Assembly (NCBI RefSeq): GCF_964019385.1
Contig: NC_088646.1
Coordinates: forward strand, 11,844,947-11,908,946
Source: Sycon ciliatum
Taxonomy: Eukaryota; Porifera; Calcarea; Leucosolenida; Sycettidae
Direction: 5' to 3'
DNA: 64,000 bases
Of the stretch, positions 22,990 to 51,399 are shown piece by piece; the stretch's first letter is position 1, and each line of letters opens with the position of its first letter. Both the position numbers and the translations under genes were made by a program. The notes beneath the pieces are model-generated. The model was not told the DNA's origin, ran no database searches, and was given only the letters and a program-made list of their open reading frames with translations.

Positions 22990-25525
22990 ATGGTTGGTTG
23001 GTTGGTTTATTTGAATTCGCACAATAAACGGGAACTAGGCCCAGTGTCAGTGATATAAAGGCGAATGGATAAGCCACATTTAGAAAAGAGAGGACAGGAA
23101 TTAGAAAATAATTATGAAAGAAGAAGTATCTGACAGAGGAGTCAAGCGAGTATCAGGGGTGACAGGGTGGTCGAGGAGAGCTAGTGGGCGGGCTAGTCTG
23201 AGCAACAATATGGTAGGCAACTTATGCTAAACATGTTCTGTCTTGCTATGGTCCGAACATCATCCGGCAGCAGGTTCCAGAGTGCAGATCCTGCGACGGA
23301 CGGCCGAGAAGCGCCAGAGCGAGTGGAGGATGGCTGACTGAGCAGACCACTGGACCTCTGATGACGGGTTCTCCTGCCAGCAGATCTGACGAAAAGTACT
23401 GACAAAGTGGCACTAGCTTTCCCGTGAAGGCACCTCCAGACAAACACTAGTCAGTAGTAGCTTGCGCTTGCTGAGTTCGCCTATCCGGTACAAGCCGTGC
23501 TGCACCAGCAGGGGATGCACGGTTGTGTAGCGTGGGTGGCCGTCAATAGCTCCGATAGCCCTGTTCTGTAGCAGACCCAGGCGATCAAGCTGGCGACCAA
23601 GGAGCGCGGGGAAGAAGGCGTTACTGCCATAGACTATGTCAGGGATGACAACAGCCTGTTCGAAGAGACGCCGAGCAGATCGGGATAGGGAGCGACGGGC
23701 TCGCCACAGCGCACCAATCTTACGGGTAGTCTTGCTGACAATTCGGTCGACTTGAGCGTCCCATGAAAGCTTACTATCAAGTACAACACCGAGGTATGTG
23801 GTAGTCGATGCTGTTGGAACGGCTACTCCACGACACTGGACAGTTACGAGAGGGCTGTCCGCCTGCCGGTGAGGAAGAAAGGTCACAGCTCGGCTTTTGG
23901 TAGGGTTGAGAACTGATGTGTATCTATATTCATTACGTCATAGTTGTACTGCATGCACGCACACACACGGATTAGTTGAGTGTGCTTCTTTTTCCTGTTG
24001 TTCTTTCTCATGACATGTTTTGTTTCTGTTCCCAAGTCTTCACGAATAAAATTTAATAGTAACGTATCAAGAACAAGGCCCCTCGCCTGTAGCCAAACAG
24101 CTAGGTTGGTGACTGCCGTCGTAAGCGTAGCAGAGACAGCCCCAACAGAACTCTGCGAGGAATACAATGCTATGTCGTCCGCAAACTGGATGCTGGGTAC
24201 AGGGTGCAGGACGGAGGGGACGTCGCGGGTGCAAATGGAAAATAGAACAGGACCTAGCACAGATCCTTGTGGTACACCACACGTGCAGGGAGTGGCCTGA
24301 CTCGTGGTTGGCCCAATGCAGACCATCTGCTCTCGCGCGGTTAGGTAGCTGGCAAACCAGGTGAGGGCCGATCCGCACACACCGACGTCAAACAGATCGA
24401 CAATGAGCTGTGCGTGGCGGACTTTGTCGAATGCTTTGGACATGTCCAATGTGCATAGTCCGGTCACATTTCCCCTGTCCTTGGCAGTGAAGAGACTGTC
24501 AGTGAGAAGGCAGAGGGCATCCTCAGTGGAGTGGTGCTAACGGTAGGCAAATTGGGTACTAGGGAGGCACTGGTAGGTACTAGGGAGGCACTGGTAGGGA
24601 GGCACTGGTTGGTTCAAAGGTGGCGGACAAGTTAGCGTTGGACGATCTTCTCAAGTAGTTTAGAGATAATGGGGAGTAAAGAAACAGGTCGATAATTATT
24701 GGGGGAGAGGGGTCGCCGGATTGATACAGCGGCACGACTGAAGCCTGTTTGAACGCTGAGGGCACTACACCAGTCCGGAGAGAAGCACAGAATAAAACGG
24801 CAAGTGAATACGCCAGAACATCAGCACATTCCTTTAAAATGGATCCTGGAATTACGTCACTGCCAGTTGCTTTCGAAGCATCAATCTGCAACAGATACGT
24901 GTAGACATCCGATGGAGCGACTGGATCGAAGCGGTGGAGCGAGTTCATGGTGAGAGGGCCGCTTGGAACAGAGAGAACATTGGGACGTTCACGATCCGTG
25001 ACAATCCGTTGGAAGACCTCGCTGACTTCATCAACCTTGCAGGTTGGCTCTTGCTTGTGGCGTGTGCGGCCGGTGACGGCATTGACTAACTGCCAGGTCT
25101 TCCGCGCGTTTCTGGCATTTACTTGACACTGCACGGCAAAATACTGGTTTCGTTTCGGTCGTCGAGCATTACTTGCCTGCGATCGGGCTCGCTTATACTC
25201 CTGATGAAGCGACTGATTGGCTCTATCCTTCAACCAGCGGGCGTGCAAACTGTTTTTTTGTCTTTACCAGCTGAAACAGATCTCTATCTGACCAGGGAGG
25301 GAGAGAAGCCTTCGTTGCCTTTGTCTATGCCAGAGGTGCATGGCAATTGAGGACCTGCATGAACGCAGAGTACCATTTGTCCCACATCTTGTTGACATCG
25401 TCATGGTTTTCAAACTCATGAAGTCGAGCGGCAGCCAAGTCCTGACGAAGCAACTCCATGTCCACTTTGTGAAGCTTCCGACTTAGGCGCTGGGACTGTT
25501 GTGCTGCTGGGCTCTACACCTGAAC
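22990..25525 (-). pseudogene. LINE retrotransposon relic, reverse transcriptase part
   Basis: Minus-strand reading recovers a non-LTR reverse transcriptase in order: thumb-upstream region (25248-24700, with QIDASKATGSDVIPGSILKE), HHSTEDALCLLTDSL, LDMSKAFDKVRHAQL, GVPQGSVLGPVLF, the catalytic FADDIALYSS (minus strand of 23883-24467), TTYLGVVLDSKLSWDAQV (23413-23886), and a C-terminal ALWNLLPDDVRT segment (23193-23447). The copy is dead: it has frameshifts, an in-frame stop before HHSTED (near 24537), a small tandem duplication at 24545-24605, and a 156-bp insertion. No endonuclease domain is seen upstream of 25525, so it is 5'-truncated. The 3' end carries AATAAACCAACCAACCAACC. The organisation resembles CR1/Jockey-group LINEs; the clade is not settled. 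Confidence 0.9.
23914..24069. mobile_element. 156-bp insertion in the LINE with 5-bp target duplication
   Basis: AGAAC flanks both sides (23909-23913 and 24070-24074). Without the insert and one AGAAC, the reverse transcriptase frame runs on as GLVLNPTKSRA. The ends are imperfect TIRs: TGATGTGTATCTAT on the left and TGATACGTTACTAT for the reversed right end (10 of 14 identical). No coding capacity. The superfamily is not clear from a 5-bp duplication. Confidence 0.8.
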
Positions 25526-26939
25526 TGAAGAAAGAAGGTGTAGGTAGGAGATAAACTCATCTGGAATCTTCATCATCATCCGCTCTGGAATGCTGCAAAC
25601 TACTTGAATGACGCGCCCAGCTCACACCTCCAAAGATGGCTTCAACTTACTTAGTTCAAGTACTTCAGAACAGACACTGTTACATGCTGGCAAGACTTCC
25701 TGTCTCAGGTAGATCTACTAACCACCAATAACTGACAGCGTTCTTGAACTCACTCCAGGTAATGTGTTGCGAGCACAATTGTTAATATTATTAGTATTCC
25801 CAACAGTATGAAGACCTCGGCGAGGTGGCTGGACCGCTGTGCTACGCCTCGTAGATCTACTCATCATTCAGTTTCTGGCCAGTACGTACCGCCGGTACTG
25901 GCAAAAGTATATAACCCCGGTACTAGTACTCTTGCATGCCTTTTGTCCGCTAATACATGTAGTAATAATACCAAGGCTATAGCAAGCTACATGTATATTA
26001 CAGCGGTATGTCCCATGTCCCGTAACTCCTGCCAAACTGCAGCATAGGACATAGGACATGGTAGTGGTCCATCTGGGATCTGAGCATGCCATGGGGTACG
26101 GTCACAGTGAGACGTATCCGGCGTCGATCAAGAGAGCAGGGAGAGAAAGGAAACTGCAATGCCACTGTCCGTACAAGAGGCTTATGAAACGGGAAAAAGC
26201 TGCTATGCCATGGTGGCTGTCAAGATTATTGTGCACTTGGTAATCCGCATTCCTGCAGGGCGACAACCTCGCTTGATACCAATCGCGTTACTCAAGCATC
26301 CAGCCATATGCAATAGCGATAGTACTAATTGGGTTGAGCAGGCTTCTAATCCTGTCGCCTGGTCTACTTACAACCTATATCATGGTTTCCTGAGTTATTT
26401 TCATTGGTAACGAAATCAATGCCATAACGGTGCCATGTAATTGACTTACTGGTAGAGAAACTGCACAACTCTCCATTCCAGGTAAAGTGATCTGACATTA
26501 TAGAGAAAGGTTGAATATCCTGGCGCCTCCTGCGACAGTAAGTGGGATGTTGTTGTTGTTGTTGAAGTTTATTTTTAACGTCGCACCAGAAGCAGGCGGT
26601 GATGTCCGACAGTATACGAATAGATGCCCCATCCTATCGCTCCAAAACTCTCAGCCCTCTCCAACAGGGTACGGATAGGCGCTGGGCCATCTGTGAATGC
26701 TTACCCGACTTGCTATAGCACGAGGAAATCATCCGGGGCTGAATAGGATTTTGTTCGTAATCATCATACTAATGTGTGCTACACAGTGCAATCATGTATG
26801 CATGGTATGGGAATACACTCGGAAGGCAACGGGTAAATGGGCTGCTCTTCAGTTCCCAAATTTCCGGTGTGGGTGGATGTAAATCACCAGTAACTGTTTG
26901 TAAACAGAAGCAGACCACCGCCATGCGGTCGGAGAGGCG

Positions 26940-27253
<314 letters not shown>

Positions 27254-28163
27254 CCGCAGCCACCGCAGACTGACACGCGACGTGCATGGTGCCAGGAACA
27301 AGACTACTTACTACTTTGCCTGCCCAACAGTGCCAACACGTCGGTGACGAGTAGTGTACATTGTGATACAGTGTAAAAGAGGTCATTAGCAGACTCATTA
27401 GTCATTACCGCTAGTCAAAATAGTGCATAGCTCTAGAGTACTGGGCGCAAAACTATCTCACCGCCAGAATCTCTTTGATTCAGTTTGACCTCGAAGGGGG
27501 TGCTGGCACGCTAAAAGAGTTGTTTTGAAGCCCTCTTCAGTCTTCACCAAACATGTATCGTTGTGATTCGATGCCCTTGTGTCATGCCGTGTCTCTGTTT
27601 TCCATTAAATGTCAGAGATGAGCTGATCTGAAGAAGTGTTAATAATTAATGACATATTCATGTTGTGAAGAAGAGTCGCTCGCATGTGCACTGTGGACAC
27701 GAAGATCCTGAAATTTACTTGACCTGATAGTGATAGCCTGGTACACAGTCCGAAAAGAAACGATACGCTTGCGGCTTCTGACGAGTGACACCGCAGTGCG
27801 TGTACGAAAACTCAGAACTCTGTAGCTGTCAGTGTCCGCCGACTGTCTGCCGTTTCATGTCGCCAATACATACATGTACATGTACCTATTCAACTACAAC
27901 ACTGGCCTTGGCACTGTTGGCAGGGCCTTTTCCTTTTCAAGTACCACTGTAACAACGGTCACAAGAAGAGCTAGAGCCACTCACTCAGACGGTGAGATTT
28001 GGCTTGACTGGACTCTCAGTTTTATTTCGCAAATCCAAACGGGATTTTCTTCCCAAAAAAAGTTAGCGAAGAGATAAGGTTTAAGAGATGGAAGATGTGT
28101 ATGTAAAATGTGTGTGCATGCACCGGAAATGATAGACCACGATGTACAGTATATCTCCCACAG

Positions 28164-28363
28164 NNNNNNNNNNNNNNNNNNNNNNNNNNNNNNNNNNNNN
28201 NNNNNNNNNNNNNNNNNNNNNNNNNNNNNNNNNNNNNNNNNNNNNNNNNNNNNNNNNNNNNNNNNNNNNNNNNNNNNNNNNNNNNNNNNNNNNNNNNNNN
28301 NNNNNNNNNNNNNNNNNNNNNNNNNNNNNNNNNNNNNNNNNNNNNNNNNNNNNNNNNNNNNNN
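28164..28363. other. Assembly gap (200 N)
   Basis: Exactly 200 N bases. The round number suggests a scaffold gap of estimated or fixed length, so the distance across it is not reliable. Confidence 0.99.
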
Positions 28364-29162
28364 TATCGAAAGCTAGTATTCAACTCGTGAAAGTGTGTAT
28401 CTTGTGTGACTGTTTGTATCGGTATTGGTACGCCGAGTAAATCACGTGACCTATTTTCAGTCCTTGTATTGATTATAATATCTTGGCGGGAAGGCTAGCT
28501 TGCCAACTGGCCGATGACCACAGAACTGTGTTTGCAAGTGGCCCCACTGAAGTGTTCATCTGATCTGTTTGACACAGCACGCACATCAAAATATGCACAG
28601 AAACAAGCGACAAGAACTGAGCATGGTGATATCGTAAAGTAGACAAACACTATACGTAGCTCATCGGGTAATTCCATTTTGTAAACTGATCCTGTACTGG
28701 CACTAGTGCTAGTACCGGATACACTCAATGCATGTCCACGTCCGGAGAGGGCAACGTGTTGACTGTTGAGGACAATTTTTTATACTAGCAAAACACAACC
28801 CAGCTGCCCTACTAATAATCAGGCAAAGAGGAAAACTGAAGTGACACGGGACAACAAGACAAAGGGGAGTAGGGGAATGGAAACACACTTTCAACAACTT
28901 ACTTGCAGCCATCGAGTGTCGAAATCTAGCCTGACACGGGGAGTGAGTCTTTTGCATCCGAGAAGGTCGTTATGGCAAGGTTGATATACCGACCAAACGA
29001 GCCCAGCCTCTTAGTCGTATCTCCTGCTGCAAGAGCTTCATGCGCTCAAAGCTCGTTTCTCGCTGCATCGAAGGATTTTGGTACTGTATAATCATCATGC
29101 ACGATGCACGATATAGTCGAGGACCCATTGACATCAAGTACTAGTAGTATCATAACCATGTT

Positions 29163-29300
29163 GCAACATTTTTATTTGCTGTTCACAATAATTATGCCAT
29201 GGCGCCATGGCAGTAGACAGCGGAGATGGTTATGCAACATTTTTATTTGCTGTTCACAATAATTATGCCATGGCAGTAGACAGCGGAGATGGTTATGGCA
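29163..29300. repeat. 71-bp tandem duplication
   Basis: GCAACATTTTTATTTGCTGT through CAGCGGAGATGGTTAT is repeated with a period of 71 bp; the first copy has an extra GCCATGGC. Confidence 0.85.
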
Positions 29301-31397
29301 AAGGTGTGACATGGTTTAGGTTCTCACGGTGAGTGTGAGTGATCGGTGTGACAATGTAACCATATACGCGTAGCAGCAAAGGGTAACCACGTGCCAGCTC
29401 GTGCTGCATCTCACGATGCAGTTGAGCCGCTCTTAGATCGAATCTCCTCTGCAGTTCAGACGGATCGTGGACAGACAACAGGGTACTGCAGTAGCTATGC
29501 CGCTATGGCAGGGCGTGGCTTGACGTCGACGACCATCGCCCTAGTAGCAGTCAGTAGCCAGCAACCCCCTGACGTATTGCAGGTCCTGAGACGACTAATA
29601 GCGTCACAAAGGTATTCACATGTCTTTCGAACTCACTCAGGGTTAAATATATCATCGACTTAGGTACTAGTAGACGTCGGGCGATTAGCCAGCAGGTTTT
29701 GAGGTCCTGCACGTGGAACCAGTCTTCCATGTAAACACACACAGTCATTTTGACGTTCTATGCTACAGTACATGATTGTATGACAGACAACATGATTGTA
29801 TGTGTGTGAAAGTGTTTGTTATTGTGCCATCGTCCGTGTCTTGACGAACGCAACTGGTCTTACGGAGGTGACGTCAGACAAAAGATTTGTGACACACATG
29901 GACCGTTGCGCTGTTTCACTGGCTCCGATCGATCCTCCATCTTTGCGACATGATGCAGTCATTTATTTTACGCTTTGCACTGCCGTCATTCTCACCTTTT
30001 AAGTTTTAGATTTGCGCCATGATGCAGTCATGATGCACTTTGCTTTGTGGGTATATACATGACTGTACAAATGTAAACCAGTACTGATCCAGATCTACTC
30101 ATTGCCGTTGTCTGATGATCGCTTAGTGCGTGAAACTCTGAGTTAAAACACTTTTTCCGTCCTCTTATTGTTTGATCCTCCATCTATTCATAATTATCCA
30201 CCCTCTCTCCCCTCCTCGGCCTTACATGTACATGTACATGTATATGCATGCCTGTACTGTTAATAAATCAAAACATTCACGTACATGTACATGTACACGA
30301 ACAACGCTATGCACATGATGCAGCACATGCACACAGCATGCACTCATCTGCACTATGACTTGGTAGTCTCCGTTGTAATCGAGAACTGCGGGCGTGACAA
30401 TACCACCGCATACGGCACATACATCTATATACCATGTACATGGTATGCACATGTATGTAGAGAAGGAACTTCCTATCGTCCTTCCTCTGGGACACAAGAC
30501 CTGGAAAACATGTACAATGATGGTACTAGCTGGCACTGGGTACAGTATAAGGCCATTGTCACCAAACCGGTCACTCCAGGGGTTGGGGTTTCGCACCTCA
30601 CCTAAAACACTTCCTTGCAAGCAACTTCTCGCGCCTTGGAGTACACGTATTTGTTTTTTTGCTGCTCAGCACCCAATACTGGCAATAGCCGGTACGTGAT
30701 AGGTGCAGATGGGCAAGAACTGTAGAGGTAGGCAACGCAGCATTGGCCAGACAACAGAAAGCTCTGGAGATGACGTACATGCTGCAATTGGCAAACCTTG
30801 TCTCACTCTATATACAGGTCGGCGAGTAGACTGGTTGTAAAAAGGACCATCTTCGCTTTTGGCTCGCGGCTGTCTTTCCTGGTTGTACTGGCTGGCAGGT
30901 GGATTTGCCAAGGACAGGGTAGAGAGACGTGCGATCTTTCGGGCAGCGTAAGACCAGTGACCATGAGCCTTGATATGACGTGCAGAAATGAAACAGACCC
31001 AATACGAACTGAGCCATGCGTGTGTGTATGTGTGTGTGTGTGCGTGTGTGTGTGCTTGCTGCATCATGGGCTGAAAGTAAGCAATATTTGTTGAACGAGC
31101 GAAGCAATCGTTTGCAACGGAACAAGGGTGTCCATCAATGATCTGTAGCTGCTAACAGAGAAGCGGAAAGGCGGCATAGTTCAACGCCTTCCAGGCATCC
31201 AGCACCGCAAAACCCTTTTCACAATCTACACGTGATGTTCACTACATAGCCATTATATTAGACCTTTTCATCTGTTTTCTCAATATGTCGCAGAGGTACA
31301 GTGCACTTCAACTAATATGTATTACATGTACTTGTAACTGTGCATATCGCTGTTTGCACGCACTCACGTGACCCGGGTTAAATACGCACACACACAG

Positions 31398-31722
<325 letters not shown>

Positions 31723-34571
31723 ACACGATCTGTTTGGACGCTTCTTGCATCGTAATTTTGAGCCAAATGCATCTTACTCTTAACCCAAACCGCATTTGGT
31801 TTTCATAGATTAGTACTACATGATTGTATACGATATGAGGGCGTGCGTGCGTGCATGGGAGAGTGATAATACAGTCATGTACATGTACCTCCCAAAGTTA
31901 CGTATGCACATACATGTAGTGTCAGGTTTTCAGTAAACTTTTCACGCAACATGCGTTACACTACATGACTGTTTGTACATGTAGCCCTAGATCTAGTGTG
32001 TTCATCACAGGCCAGGTAAGGTTACTAAGGGGTTCAGTGGCTGGCGAGCTCGACCTGTTAAAATACAGCTGGATCAGAGGAGTCAGCGGTCTCTCGTCGC
32101 AAAGGAGATTTCTTCGCAGGCAAGGAACGTTGACATGACACCCTACACCAAATGGCTGAGGGCTCACCGAGTCATCCGCGCTGTGGCATCGCACTCTTCA
32201 GCCACAGAACAAAAGCAGATTCACAAGTGCCTGTGTGTTGTTCCTGGCCCCTTTAATTATTTTAACCCTTTGAGGTGCCACTGAACGCGTTAAATGAGTT
32301 TAGCTGTTCCTTTAGGCAGAACACATGATAGTGTACATGATTGTAGTGCGTTTAATGTGACAAAGAGCGGCTCAGAGACGTTCATCCCTCTTGATATTTG
32401 CACTTTGTACTGTTGGGGCAACGAACTGAAAATAATAAAAACCCAAACCCAAACCAAACCAAACAGAGACCAGTAATACGAGTTGTAGACTACTACATTT
32501 ACTAGTAGTGAGTTACCAGGTATACATAACGTGCGTTACTATCCGCCCGTCTTTCTACTGCTGAGGAGAGTCGCAAGCCAACATGCCATGGCAACAACTA
32601 ACTTGCTGCTCATCGGCTATTTTAAAAGTACTATCTGTACATGTACATGTGCTGATGTCTACAAATTCACACCTTCCATTTCTATATTCACTAGCAATCT
32701 AAACTTTCTGCGCTAATACTGTAATAGCTCCCTCGCCTAAGCAACCATCCACAACCATCATGGCAATATTGTCTGTGCTGAATCAGACACCAACCAGCTA
32801 TCGCTAGGCTATGCTTTATATTGGCCAAGTCCCACTGAGCATGTAATAGTCGCCTGATGATTGCATTGAGCAAGAAACTCCGAGTTGCGACAACTCTGTA
32901 AAACTTCATTGTGCCTTTTGTGTGTACATGTACATGTATTTACAACAGCATTCCCATGTTCACATCGCTCTCTGGTAAAATGCTGCATAATAATTCTCTT
33001 CTACGACCTTCTCCAGAATGCCACCTATGTCGAATAAGTAAAAAAAGTAAAATTATCGTGTCCGCAACGAAGCTAGGGAACTCACGACGGCCGCTAACAC
33101 CCGGTAAACCCTGTCGAATAGGCTAACCTCAAACCTGGACCCAACCGGACCTGGACCAGGAATACTGCTGACACACGAAGTGCTTGCAGAAAGAACAGAA
33201 TACATGTATCTACCGTAGGAGTTGGCCCTCTGCCGACTTCCTTTTTTTTAATTTTATATTTACTACCGGTATGTTGCATAGCCAGCTCGAAAAGAATAAT
33301 GGTGCGGAGACTAGGACAAACGTGACAACTAATGAGCAGGCGCTATCATCATGATTCTAGGGTTATCTTTCCCGAATCCCACACGCCACCTTCCCATCCA
33401 CCCACTACGATCACATAATGTACATCACTACATGTGCTAGCAAAGCTATGGTTGATACTTATCTATCCGTCAACTCCGACCTGCACCGATGGTCGACGAG
33501 ACGACATCCAAAGGTGTGCGAAGTCCCTGTATACATGTACATGTACATACCTCCCACGGTCACCGTATTCGAGGCACCGGTCATACACGGTGTTATTGCA
33601 GCCCGATCTCAAGTAAGTTCACACCAGAGTTATCCACGGTATTGGAATGGGTCTTTCAATCGCACCATGTCGGCGGCTTTTAACGTCCAATAGACGGGCC
33701 CCGCGGGACGTTGGAAATGAACATGCATGCCATGGCACCGCTTAGTACACATTGTCCACACACTGAAGAGAAACGATTCCAGTCTTCGAGGGTGTGATGT
33801 ATGGACGGACTACTGGCAGTAGACTTTAAATACCAGTATAGTGCACACACGTATGCATACTGGTCCGAACAAAATCGTAAGTCATTCCGCTGAGTGACTC
33901 GGCCATAGCGTCCAGGAAAGAAGCCAGAGGTGAATGAAGGATCGGACCCAGGGCTAGGGCTAGGGCGGAGGATTCCATTACACCCTTTATATTATTGTTA
34001 GTAGTATTCCATCATCGGGAATCGTGACACCGTCGCTTCTACTCATTCAGTCATTGCTTGGTCCGTTCCTCCCCATGCTGGCTCAGATAGGAGTGCACTC
34101 GCTGCATTAGCTCAGCAGTGCACTCGCTGCAGCCTAGCGCCTATGCCTAGCGCCTATGCCTATGCCTATGCCGTGGACCACCACTACTGGCACTACATCA
34201 TACGTGCATACTGTACTGAACTACTGAACTGCTAGCTGCTCGGGTCTTCGAGTCCGTAGTGCTGCTCCTGGGCATACGGCTCGGTCTGCTATCCAATACT
34301 GGCAATAGCAATAATAGGCGCAGTACAGCGAGCAGCAGCACTAGATCAACACTGGCTGTAGCTATGTCATGGTGTACTACTCATTGGCAACCTCCGTGGT
34401 GGGGGCTGCAGCTAGTGTTCTGAAGTATAAAGCAGGCACTTGGTCTTGAGGGCATCTCAGTTCCGAACAAATTGCTTTCCAACCCACTCTTCGTTTTCTC
34501 TTTGCAGGCGAGCAACATCCGCTTGTTGACATTCTCACTCCTTTCGTCCTTGTTCCTTTGGCTGACAGGAA

Positions 34572-48865
<14,294 letters not shown>

Positions 48866-49050
48866 CCTTGATCTCAACTATACAGTATGTGTGGCATGTG
48901 TACACTGTACACCTCACTGCACAACCAGTAGCCTCAACTCCAATCTCGTGGGTGAGATGCTCACAGAACCACTACAGGTAGACACCCTCCCTGGAATCTA
49001 TAGATGTCAATATCAATATTATTTAAACCCATTATTATGACCACAGCTTA

Positions 49051-49273
49051 GGGGCCATCCGGCATTATCGATAATTTTCACGAAACAATAAAAGTTTAGT
49101 TGGGACCCTCCCCCACCCACCCACCGTCCTGAACGAATAATAGATTGACTTGACAGCTAGAATGCATTGATGTCTCACATATCAATGTTTTTCAAAACGA
49201 AACTCTCCTTGATCCACCCACCTATAAACTTTTTTTCTTTTCGTGTAAAAGATCGATAATTATGGATGGTCCC
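49051..49273. mobile_element. PIF/Harbinger-like MITE, 223 bp
   Basis: The left end GGGGCCATCCGGCATTATCG and the reverse complement of the right end GGGACCATCCATAATTATCG form an imperfect TIR that continues into ATNNTTTNCACGAAA. TTA flanks both sides (49048-49050 and 49274-49276). It is a diverged relative of 16043-16270. Confidence 0.75.
49087..49092 (+). promoter_or_regulatory. Candidate poly(A) signal of the Notum-like gene
   Basis: AATAAA 222 bases after the stop codon at 48865. It lies inside the MITE at 49051-49273. No transcript evidence is available. Confidence 0.35.
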
Positions 49274-49418
49274 TTATGTCACCCCTGCCTTTATGATACA
49301 TATGCCACATACACAATAGTATTTTTCTACATCCTATTGATTCTACTTCGAATTGAAATTATTATTGTACTTCGATTCTATGAAATGTGGTGCACTACTG
49401 ATTGGTACCAGCACCTAC

Positions 49419-49442
49419 ACGCACACACACGCACACACACAC

Positions 49443-49531
<89 letters not shown>
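49419..49531. repeat. (AC)n microsatellite
   Basis: AC repeats with GC interruptions at the 5' edge. Confidence 0.95.
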
Positions 49532-51125
49532 GTGTACAATATTATTACCTTGAGTGGCTTGAGAACACAGTACATACCTACCTCTTCTTTTAAAATTCTT
49601 TTACGCATCTTGGTTTCTCACTACAAAATAATCCATATACTGTTAAAAAAAGTCTCTTTCTCATTCTTCTTTGTTGCATACTGTATACAACTGAGAGTGC
49701 ATGAAAGTAGGCCATATCCGCACAATGGTCAGCGTACACGTGTGTTCGTTTGTGCCAGAGAGTGCTTGTAGTACAACAGGCATTGTAGAACATGACATTG
49801 TATTGTTAACATAATCGACGTGGAGACAATAATGTTAATAAAGCTAATATGAACAGAATTAAGTACGCACTCATTACTCTGACAAACAAGGCAAGGCAGG
49901 TCAAAAGAGTTTCTTGTGACGATCATCAGTCGCAACTTTATTGACATTGTTTCATCTGAACTGTTTCACATTTTCTGCATTTATTGACATGCTCCTCTTG
50001 TATTCACCATTGTGATGTAATTCCAACTGATGATCATCACAAGAAAATGTTATTGGAAAACTCTTGACCTACATGTACCTCAAGGCCGATTCACAATACA
50101 ACTTCTTGCGACGCGACATGCGACTTGCGACACATGCGACGAGCTGCGACAGCTACACACGGTTCACAATATTCTTCATGTTTGCGACATCCACATGCAC
50201 AAGTAGTACTATGCCCGTGCACTGCACGTGCACCCAGGGTCGAAACTCACTGTATTCCATTTGTGTATGTGGCGTGTCGCAAAAAAACTAAAACGACATG
50301 AACAAAAACGAATAATTCAATGACAATAATTCTATCAGCGACAGTCCACAACAGTCGAAAAAATTACGACACGAAAACATCAAATTGCAGGGTCCAGATG
50401 AAATGGAAATAGTTCTCCCCCTGGCCCCCGCAACACAGCAACGCAAACTCTTGATTGTGTCTCAATTCATATATTATACCAACAAATGACGAGGGCGCAG
50501 GAGAAAGAAAAAAAAGACTAGACTGAAAACGACGACGGGAATAGACACCCGGGAAAAGACACGAAGAAAACAACAAAAGAACAAGCAGTAATAAAGCGAC
50601 AACAAATCGGGACGACCAATCAGGGACTAATACGTACAGAACACATGACCAAGACCAAGACAACCAGACCACGTACGAATCACACATGACTCTCATTCCC
50701 AGACCAAACTAGCACTGCGCATGTACAGCATTCACTTGACAGTCACTTTCACACAGACGGAAGCAGATCCTCACACTCTGACACCGCATATTGACACTTT
50801 TGCATGCACCACATACCATAAACGTCACATATCACACCATACTCACGCGTACACTTAGATCATATATGACATTAGACACTGAACTCTACGAGACAAGAAC
50901 AAAAATACAACAACGTGCGTAATTAATAGTCGAACAGAAATCCGCAACACAGAGTCTAAAGGTCAAAGGTCACCATAGTGAGTCCTCAAGCTGACTGAAA
51001 CTGAAGGAACTAATGTGCAGCCGAAACACAAAATGAACAAACGCACATACACACACATACGCACTCAAGTATACACACACACACACGCACGTACACCCAG
51101 TACACGTAGAAATGCTACTATGCAT

Positions 51126-51253
<128 letters not shown>

Positions 51254-51399
51254 CAAACAATATGCACAGACGGACTGCGTGCCACGAGGAAGCCATAGAC
51301 CAGCACAAAGCTTTCTTCATCAGGACACAAATTTGTAATTCTCTCACCTCCTCATTCTTCACTATCACTATCTCCTTCAGCGTCGTACTCATCTTCTTC

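Noticed and set aside
26541..26700. Possible second LINE 3' end
   Set aside because: Only a (TTG)n run and AT-rich flank are seen; no reverse transcriptase sequence is attached, so it is left as a note.
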